Below, in pieces: positions 6,196-10,865 of a stretch of DNA of 10,865 nt. Position 1 is the first letter of the stretch. The number at the start of each line of letters is the position of its first letter. Both the position numbers and the translations under genes were made by a program. The DNA is taken from contig JALGTS010000012.1 of the NCBI GenBank assembly GCA_029821255.1, positions 1 to 10,865 on the forward strand, read 5' to 3'. The DNA is from Candidatus Zipacnadia bacterium. GTDB taxonomy: Bacteria; Armatimonadota; Zipacnadia; Zipacnadales; Zipacnadaceae. The notes beneath the pieces are model-generated. The model worked only from the letters and a program-made list of their open reading frames with translations. It searched no databases and had not been told where the DNA came from.

Positions 6196-6357
6196 TCAGC
6201 GACTGTACTTACGCACGATACAGATCAATAACAGGGACATCAGTACAATTCCCAACGCCGTCTCCAGCCCGGCGAAGAACCGCCCCAATGTCGGCCCGGG
6301 AGCTAAGTCACCATAGCCCAAAATGGTAAAGGTCACTACTCTAAAAATAAGCTGCGA
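6196..6357 (-). pseudogene. C-terminal remnant of a two-TM potassium channel (Ion_trans_2 type)
   Basis: Fifty-three residues before the TGA at 6196-6198 read as the end of a bacterial K+ channel. They contain pore helix and selectivity filter VVTFTILGYGDLAPG, then GPTLGRFFAGLETALG and a hydrophobic TM2 (IVLMSLLLICIV) with a basic end (RKYSR). GYGD is the canonical filter. The first transmembrane helix is missing and the frame is closed by TGA at 6358-6360. Shifting by one base at the run of five T (about 6342-6346) joins it to GRWLIAAYF, a natural lead into RVVTF, so a one-base insertion in that run plus further decay is likely. With no start codon, no TM1 and a shifted frame, it should be non-functional. 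Confidence 0.6.
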
Positions 6358-6626
6358 TCAGCCAGCGGCCCAAGCCCGCTCAGGTAGGCACATCTACACA
6401 CGGGTCTCATCACGGACTGCCCGTTGGCGGCGCGCAGCAGCCGAACCCAGTGACTGTATTCCAGATCATCCCGCACGGATTGAAGTTCGTCGCCGCTATC
6501 TCGGACAACGGCATGCAGGGCGCGAAACTGCACGAGCGGATCGGGATCGTCAGCGCGAATCCAGTGAGCAGCTTGTTCAATGATCCCAATGAGCAGTTCA
6601 CGGTCGACTGCAGTCATGGTAGTCAC
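6336..6626 (-). CDS. Short hypothetical protein, possibly truncated
   Basis: A 96-residue ORF from the GTG at 6626, which has AAGGG seven bases upstream; an ATG three codons later (6617) is the alternative. The first about 73 residues look protein-like, with codon use similar to the neighbours and amphipathic helices (RELLIGIIEQAAHWIR, LVQFRALHAVV, LQSVRDDLEYSHWVRLLRAA). The last about 25 (from SVMRPVCRC) look like out-of-frame sequence and overlap the potassium-channel remnant by 22 bases. It was probably once a separate or longer gene whose end was lost in the decay of the channel gene. No family is recognised and no membrane segment or signal peptide is seen. It lies 104 bp after the URO-D gene on the same strand. 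Confidence 0.4.
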   Translation of the reverse strand: MTTMTAVDRELLIGIIEQAAHWIRADDPDPLVQFRALHAVVRDSGDELQSVRDDLEYSHWVRLLRAANGQSVMRPVCRCAYLSGLGPLADRSLFLE

Positions 6627-6688
6627 CGGATTGCCCTTCGCCAGATGAGCGGAGAAATCCTTTGTGTTGTGTATAGACAGGCAGGGCC

Positions 6689-6714
6689 TCCGCCTTCGCC
6701 AAGGCTACGGCGGA
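6689..6714. repeat. GC-rich palindrome downstream of the URO-D gene
   Basis: TCCGCC (6689-6694) and GGCGGA (6709-6714) form a perfect 6-bp outer stem. Inside it GCCTT (6693-6697) and AAGGC (6701-6705) form an alternative hairpin with loop CGCC. It lies 17 bp past the URO-D stop. There is no T run on the minus strand, so it is not a classic terminator. Its style resembles dispersed intergenic palindromes found in many bacterial genomes, but its copy number cannot be judged here. Confidence 0.5.
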
Positions 6715-6730
6715 CGTGAGGGTGGCACTC

Positions 6731-7837
6731 CTACTGGGTAGGGCGGTCAGTTGTGGGGCGATCGAGGTACTTCGCGATGTAGTTTTTCTGGCGATATTCG
6801 GCGACCATTTCAGGGTCAAGAGGATACTGGCCGAACTGGCGGGTGGCCTGCACCATGGCCCGGTAGTTCTCGGGTCTGACCGCCGGGTGGATGGAGTTGC
6901 TGGAGGCCATTATGTGCCCGCCGCCGGGCGACGCCTTGGCGATGGTCTCCTTGACGCCCTTCACCACGTCCTCCGGGGATCCATGGCACAAAAGCTCGGT
7001 ACAGTCCACATTGCCAGCAACCGCAATACGGTGACCATACTTTTCTTTTACTTGCCCGATATCCATACCGGCCAGCGGCTCAATCGGGTCCAGGCAGTCA
7101 ATGCCGGTATCCACAATCATATCCAAAATGGGCCATAAGTTACCATCAGTGTGCTTGATGAACGGGACTCCGGCCTGGTGGGCAGTATCCACGCACTCCC
7201 GAAGATAAGGCAGGCAAAACTCGGCAAAATGATCGGGAGACATAATCGGCGCAAGGCGATGGGCGTAGTCGTCACCGGTGAGCAGAACATCGGCGCCCAC
7301 CTGTGCGGCACGTTCCAGCACCCGCGTCTTGTAATCGGTGACCATCCGGGCCAGACTATGAGCAAAGTCGGGGTTCAGCACGTAGTCCATCAATAACTTG
7401 TCCATACCCCGCAGATAGTGGCTGAACTCAAAGCCGTCATGGCCGAGGAAGACAATCGCCTTCTCACCTTTGAAGCGTTCCACTGCCGCGTGGAGGCTAT
7501 CCAGGCGGTAGTCAGCATCGGGGTCGGGTGGCTCATAGCCGGCAAGGTCGGCTGCGTCTTCCAGAGGGTGGCCCACCACATAAGCTATACCAGAGGCCGG
7601 CGTGCGCCAAACGATTCCCCACTCATCACGGACCGTATTTTCATCAATCTGCTCAGTGGGCTGCCAATCCTCAAATATGGTAACGGCGTCGAGGTCTTCG
7701 GCCTCACAGAAGTCCAGATAGCTGATATTACCGTACAGAGCTTCGATGACGGGCCGGTTGACAATAAGCTCCCACAGCGGGACGCGATCGGGCTGCTGCC
7801 GGTGCAATGCTGTCATAAATCGCTGCTGTCCAGTCAC
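6731..7837 (-). CDS. Uroporphyrinogen decarboxylase (URO-D) fold family protein
   Basis: A 368-residue cytoplasmic (beta/alpha)8 protein of the URO-D/cobalamin-independent methyltransferase superfamily. It begins with the family pattern RFMTALHRQQPDRVPLWE. GDDYAHRLAPIMSPDHFAEF, HQAGVPFIKHTDGN and GIDCLDPIEPLAGMDI follow in the second half, and then GGGHIMASSNSIHPAVRPENY. In corrinoid methyltransferases of the group (MtaA, MtbA) zinc is held by an H-x-C motif; here that site is HTD, so a zinc-thiolate methyltransferase is unlikely, and it is not a typical HemE either. The start is GTG, supported by GAGGAGG five bases upstream; this site lies inside the last codons of the RmlC-like gene, and the GTG follows that gene's stop by one base, so translation is probably coupled. 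Fold membership is clear; the substrate is unknown. Confidence 0.88.
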   Translation of the reverse strand: MTGQQRFMTALHRQQPDRVPLWELIVNRPVIEALYGNISYLDFCEAEDLDAVTIFEDWQPTEQIDENTVRDEWGIVWRTPASGIAYVVGHPLEDAADLAGYEPPDPDADYRLDSLHAAVERFKGEKAIVFLGHDGFEFSHYLRGMDKLLMDYVLNPDFAHSLARMVTDYKTRVLERAAQVGADVLLTGDDYAHRLAPIMSPDHFAEFCLPYLRECVDTAHQAGVPFIKHTDGNLWPILDMIVDTGIDCLDPIEPLAGMDIGQVKEKYGHRIAVAGNVDCTELLCHGSPEDVVKGVKETIAKASPGGGHIMASSNSIHPAVRPENYRAMVQATRQFGQYPLDPEMVAEYRQKNYIAKYLDRPTTDRPTQ

Positions 7838-7838
7838 T

Positions 7839-8294
7839 TTAGCCTCCTCGGGTATACCACTGAAAACCTATTTCGGGATCAAACGGGTCACGGCGTAGTT
7901 CGTCAGGGTCATCGTAGACATAGTGCTCACTAGGAACATTGAGCATCAGAACAGTCTCATCGGTGACAGGCGTAAAGCCATGCCAGACTCCAGGAGGGAC
8001 GCGCACTATCAGCGGGTTGAGCGTGCCCAGGATGAAGCTCTGGCTTTGGCCACAGGTGGGTGAATCTTCCCGGTCGTCGTAGAGACCTAACTTGGCGGTG
8101 CCTTGCAGGCAACATATCAGATCAACCTGGCGCTGATGGCAGTGCCAGGCCTTTACTATTCCCGGATAACAGGCAGTAACATAGACTTGGCCAAAGCGCA
8201 CGAAGAGGTCGTCATCATCACGCAGGATTTCCATTAAGTAGCCACGCTCATCAGGGATCAAGCGCAGTCGCTTGGTCACAACACCTTCGATCAT
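7839..8294 (-). CDS. RmlC-like cupin, dTDP-4-dehydrorhamnose 3,5-epimerase family
   Basis: A protein of 151 residues from the ATG at 8294 (MIEGVVTKRLRLIPDERG). AGGAG lies nine bases before this ATG but only three before an in-frame ATG at 8300, and family members commonly begin MIEGV, so 8294 is preferred. It is a single-domain beta-barrel cupin. RmlC-type features are PDERGYLMEILR near the start, YPGIVKAWHCHQRQVDLICCLQGTAKLGLYDDR in the core, with the histidine region holding the likely active base, and RVPPGVWHGFTPV. The true enzyme epimerises C3 and C5 of dTDP-4-keto-6-deoxyglucose on the way to dTDP-rhamnose. It is shorter than classic RmlC (about 180) and lacks RmlA, B and D neighbours, so it may act on another nucleotide sugar or be an isomerase. 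It sits between the M16 pair and the URO-D gene. Confidence 0.8.
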   Translation of the reverse strand: MIEGVVTKRLRLIPDERGYLMEILRDDDDLFVRFGQVYVTACYPGIVKAWHCHQRQVDLICCLQGTAKLGLYDDREDSPTCGQSQSFILGTLNPLIVRVPPGVWHGFTPVTDETVLMLNVPSEHYVYDDPDELRRDPFDPEIGFQWYTRGG

Positions 8295-8370
8295 CAGCAT
8301 TCACTCCTGGGTCCGTCAAGTCTCTCTGCATAGGCTTGCAAAATCGCAGCTATAGAGGCCACCACCTGGC

Positions 8371-9723
8371 TTAATGCTGTCCCGCGGAGATGGGCATCTG
8401 CACGCCAACGTAATGATTCTGAAAGTGTGTCTGCGCCAGAGCTGTGATATCTGCGACAGTCAGTTGCTCTATTCGGGCAGTGTCATCAGCAAAGCTGGCC
8501 GGGGCGACGCCAAACATCTGCATTCGGCCCAGGTGCACTGCCAAGCGGTCAGCACTGAGCATAGTGCGAGCACGGCTGTTAATCAGTCTCCGTTTGGCCT
8601 GCTGTAGCTCCTCGGGGCGAATGGCACCTGCACCCAGCGAATTGATATGGCGCAGTAATTGTTCGTGGACGTTAGCGACGGCATCGGGAGCACACTCTGC
8701 ATAGACAGCCAGGTGAGGGTAGTCGCTCATCGTCACGGGAAGTACGCGTAAGGGAGTATGCTCAGCCAGCAGGCGAAATGGCAAGTTCAAGGCCAGAGTA
8801 TGGAACAAGCTGCGGTCCCGAGCGAGCCGGCCCTGGGGTCCACCAAGAATGTGATAGAGTAACTGGCCGACAAGGAATCCCCGCTGCTGGGGCGGAGGTA
8901 AGGCCACCCCTACCACCACGGTAGCCAGCCGGGTCTGCGGGTTGCCGCCGACACGGATTCGAGACTCTGGATGGCAGCTTTGGACCTCGCGGGAGGGGGA
9001 TATGCCGCACTCAACTGTGCCCAGCGCATCTTCAACCAAGCTCAGCGCTTGCTCACTGGAAAGCGGCGAGACCACTACGACGGTGGTATTGGCCGCCCGC
9101 AGATATTTGTGGGCGAAGTCGCTGGCTTGTCGCAAGGTAATCTGGGCCACCTGCTCGGGTTTGCCAAAGACGGGCCGAGCGCCTGCCCTGTCATCGAGCA
9201 TAGCCTCGCGAAACAGGTAATAAGCCTGCTCAGCCGGTCGCTCCAGCAGACTGTTGTACTCCCGTTCGAGCCGTTGGCGGCTCTGTTCCAACAGATCCGG
9301 CTGGATGTCCGAGGCGAACAGGCCGGCGCGGATGAGTCTAAGCATATCGTCCAGATCTGCTGAGGTGCAGGTGGCATACATCGCCAGGTAATCCCACTCC
9401 ACTAACCACTGGACACTGCTGGCATCGCGAATCTGCGAAGCCAGTTTGGCAAAGCTCTCATCGTCAGTCAGCAACTGCTCCACGCGGGCACGATTATGTT
9501 CGTGGAGGAGCGCACGAATCCCCACCGGCGGCGCAACCCCGGCTCCCACCCGGAATCCGACAAAGACAGAAGCGACGTCGGTAGCCTGGTGTGTACAGGT
9601 CACTACCGACAGCCCGTTGTCAAGAACCGTACTGCGAACTTCTGCGCCATAGCAGGCCGCACTTAGCGCTATCCACAAGGCCACGCCCGGAACCAGGTAG
9701 CACCTCTGACCGGTGCGCCTCAT
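8371..9723 (-). CDS. M16 (insulinase/pitrilysin) family protein, non-catalytic subunit, secreted
   Basis: A 450-residue M16-fold protein of the usual size for a bacterial single-chain subunit. A signal peptide is likely: MRRTGQRC, hydrophobic YLVPGVALWIALSAAC, then YGAEV; a lipoprotein site at Cys24 is not excluded but is not consensus. The N-terminal domain has VLDNGLSVVTCTHQATDVASVFVGFRVGAG, as in M16 proteins. Where the zinc motif HxxEH should be, the sequence is GIRALLHEHN, in which all three ligands are lost on alignment. The C-terminal M16 domain includes NPQTRLATVVVGVALPPP and PEELQQAKRRLINS. The ATG overlaps the stop of the preceding catalytic M16 gene (ATGA), with AAGGAGG ten bases upstream. 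It is thus expected to pair with that peptidase, as alpha/beta M16 heterodimers do. Confidence 0.88.
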   Translation of the reverse strand: MRRTGQRCYLVPGVALWIALSAACYGAEVRSTVLDNGLSVVTCTHQATDVASVFVGFRVGAGVAPPVGIRALLHEHNRARVEQLLTDDESFAKLASQIRDASSVQWLVEWDYLAMYATCTSADLDDMLRLIRAGLFASDIQPDLLEQSRQRLEREYNSLLERPAEQAYYLFREAMLDDRAGARPVFGKPEQVAQITLRQASDFAHKYLRAANTTVVVVSPLSSEQALSLVEDALGTVECGISPSREVQSCHPESRIRVGGNPQTRLATVVVGVALPPPQQRGFLVGQLLYHILGGPQGRLARDRSLFHTLALNLPFRLLAEHTPLRVLPVTMSDYPHLAVYAECAPDAVANVHEQLLRHINSLGAGAIRPEELQQAKRRLINSRARTMLSADRLAVHLGRMQMFGVAPASFADDTARIEQLTVADITALAQTHFQNHYVGVQMPISAGQH

Positions 9724-10865
9724 CGCAGCCAGGCCTCCTTCGCGCTCTCGCCAGTACGCTTCGGCCGAATGATGATTAGACTGTAGTTGTCCAGGCCCAG
9801 ATACTTCCTGGCTGTGTGCTGGATCTCTTGGGGTGTGATTTGGTTAATTAGGTCAATGTAGTTGACGGCGAACTTGTAGCTGTCAATAGCCTCATAAAAG
9901 GCCAGTGAGTCAACCTGATCAATATAGGATTCATTGCTGAAGGCATAGTCGGCATATATCGCTTGCTTGGCCTCAGCGACTACTTTCTCGCTTACCAGAT
10001 TAGTGCGCAGGTAGTTAATCTTGTCCAGGAGGGCGCTGCGCAGGTCCAACTCGTAGGCAGGCTGAGTAACCGCACTGATGGTAAACAGGCCGGGCCAGCG
10101 CTGGGTAAGATAGTTGACCACTGCAGCCTGCAACAGGTTGTCCTGGTCAGCCTGGTAAGTCATAGTTTCAAGCTCATTGCTGAGTATTATGTAGATTAGG
10201 TCCATCGCACATACTTCACGCTTGTTAGCGATACCGGGGGCGTGCCAGGCAAACTCTAACAAAGTTTGGGATTCCTCCAGATATTCAATCCGGGTGCGCA
10301 CCTCGGTCTGGGGTGGCTCGGGAGCCGGCGCAGGGGGCAACTGGCCAGACGGATACCCCGCGAAAGCCTGCTTGGCCAGCGCAAAGAAGTCGTCGGGCGC
10401 CACATCACCTACCGCAATCAATGCAGCGTTGTTGGGATGATAGAAATTATTGTAGAAAGTGCGGACAGCTTCCAGACTGAGACTATTAACCTGGTCAGGC
10501 TCGCCTGGAACTGGCCGGCCATACGGATGCTGTGTGAAGGCGAGTTGCCAAGTGAAAAGCTCGGATAGCGCTGAGGTGGTGGTAAGGCGGTCAGCCAACT
10601 CCCGCGAGATGATGCTTCGTTGATGGGCCACTGCCTCTGGAGTAAACTCTGCTTCAAAAACGCTCTGGGCCAGTTTGGGAATGATCTCATCTATATATTG
10701 GGAGGAAACTGCCACCGTAACCTGAGTAAAGTCACGGCTGGCCATACCGTTAATGTAACCACCCATATTCTCAACCCACGGCCCCAGCCCCTCCTGACTG
10801 TCGCGCTCCTCAAAAAGCAGGTGCTCAACCATATGGGCTACGCCACTATTATCCTCACCTTCGCA
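9720..10865 (-). CDS. M16 zinc metallopeptidase, catalytic subunit, 5' end outside the window
   Basis: The frame is open to the right edge, so the N-terminus (start and any signal peptide) is missing; 381 residues are visible. HMVEH (residues 11-15) is the HxxEH zinc motif of insulinase/pitrilysin peptidases, with Glu14 as catalytic base. The third ligand is Glu in ISRELADR (residue 89), 74 residues after the second His, as expected for the family. AVRTFYNNFYHPNNAALIAVGDV (about 139-161) ends the first M16 domain and the second domain follows. It should cut peptides or misfolded segments in the periplasm or outside the cell, together with its non-catalytic partner gene, which begins within its stop codon. 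This is the first visible gene of the region-D unit. The exact substrate is not known. Confidence 0.92.
   Translation of the reverse strand, partial: CEGEDNSGVAHMVEHLLFEERDSQEGLGPWVENMGGYINGMASRDFTQVTVAVSSQYIDEIIPKLAQSVFEAEFTPEAVAHQRSIISRELADRLTTTSALSELFTWQLAFTQHPYGRPVPGEPDQVNSLSLEAVRTFYNNFYHPNNAALIAVGDVAPDDFFALAKQAFAGYPSGQLPPAPAPEPPQTEVRTRIEYLEESQTLLEFAWHAPGIANKREVCAMDLIYIILSNELETMTYQADQDNLLQAAVVNYLTQRWPGLFTISAVTQPAYELDLRSALLDKINYLRTNLVSEKVVAEAKQAIYADYAFSNESYIDQVDSLAFYEAIDSYKFAVNYIDLINQITPQEIQHTARKYLGLDNYSLIIIRPKRTGESAKEAWLR

Larger units (their letters stand above)
6059..6196 (-). pseudogene. Second small ORF with prepilin cleavage motif
   Basis: A 45-residue ORF whose ATG overlaps the stop of the potassium-channel remnant as TGATG, but without a ribosome-binding site. 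Residues 35-41 are GFTLIEL, then RRVL and a TAG stop inside the TATAAT box. Residues 21-41, from KDDCLSC to GFTLIEL, are identical to residues 31-51 of the ORF at 5792-6001. The flanks are unrelated to those of the other copy. The hydrophobic pilin helix is absent, so this cannot be a working pilin. It is probably a duplicated prepilin-start fragment; expression is doubtful. Confidence 0.3.

Noticed and set aside
6598..6819. Minus-strand 73-residue ORF bridging the URO-D 3' end and the spacer
   Set aside because: It overlaps the URO-D coding end in another frame, runs through the palindrome and has no recognisable features.
6716..7138. Plus-strand 140-residue ORF
   Set aside because: It lies antisense to the URO-D gene, which has clear family motifs in the opposite strand; this is a frame shadow.
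7418..7933. Plus-strand 171-residue ORF
   Set aside because: Antisense to the URO-D and cupin genes; no ribosome-binding site or recognisable motif.

Overview
The window looks like chromosomal DNA of a free-living, probably uncultivated bacterium. By eye the GC content is in the mid-50s percent. Most genes have strong AGGAG/GGAGG ribosome-binding sites, and several neighbours overlap or nearly touch. The gene mix is two Gfo/Idh/MocA oxidoreductases, a sugar kinase, a URO-D-fold protein without the methyltransferase cysteine motif, an M16 peptidase pair and prepilin-like fragments. This recalls saccharolytic lineages such as Armatimonadota or Planctomycetota, but the assignment is inference from content only; no marker gene is present. 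All genes lie on the minus strand except one small winged-helix protein at 4644-5030.

Region A (1-4406, minus strand, read right to left) is a sugar-catabolic cluster. It holds an L-fuculokinase (fucK), two different Gfo/Idh/MocA NAD(P)-dependent oxidoreductases and the 5' part of a TIM-barrel protein that runs off the left edge. Spacers are 69-111 bp and each gene has its own Shine-Dalgarno site, so one operon is likely. The kinase and dehydrogenases suggest uptake and processing of deoxy-sugars or related sugars, with the TIM-barrel protein perhaps a glycosidase. No isomerase or aldolase (FucI, FucA) is in view.

Region B (4407-5728) starts with a 237-bp divergent spacer carrying a good sigma70-type promoter for the winged-helix gene, which is a candidate local regulator. 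That gene converges on a class I glutamine amidotransferase, and the two stop codons share a TTAA.

Region C (5729-6730) is a gene-poor scar. It contains two direct copies of a 64-bp element 225 bp apart. On the plus strand each copy forms a hairpin and is preceded by a -10-like box. On the minus strand each encodes the same 21 residues, ending in the prepilin cleavage motif GFTLIEL, inside otherwise unrelated small ORFs. Next to them are the C-terminal remnant of a two-TM potassium channel (GYGD filter), a short hypothetical ORF and a GC-rich palindrome. This is the most unusual part of the window.

Region D (6731-10865, minus strand) is a second transcription unit. It begins with an M16 zinc peptidase (HMVEH, cut by the right edge). 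A signal-bearing M16 paralogue that has lost the zinc ligands follows, translationally coupled by an ATGA overlap. After 70 bp come an RmlC-like cupin epimerase and, 1 nt after its stop, a GTG-started URO-D-family protein. An active plus inactive M16 pair is a known arrangement. The link of the cupin and URO-D genes to it is positional only.
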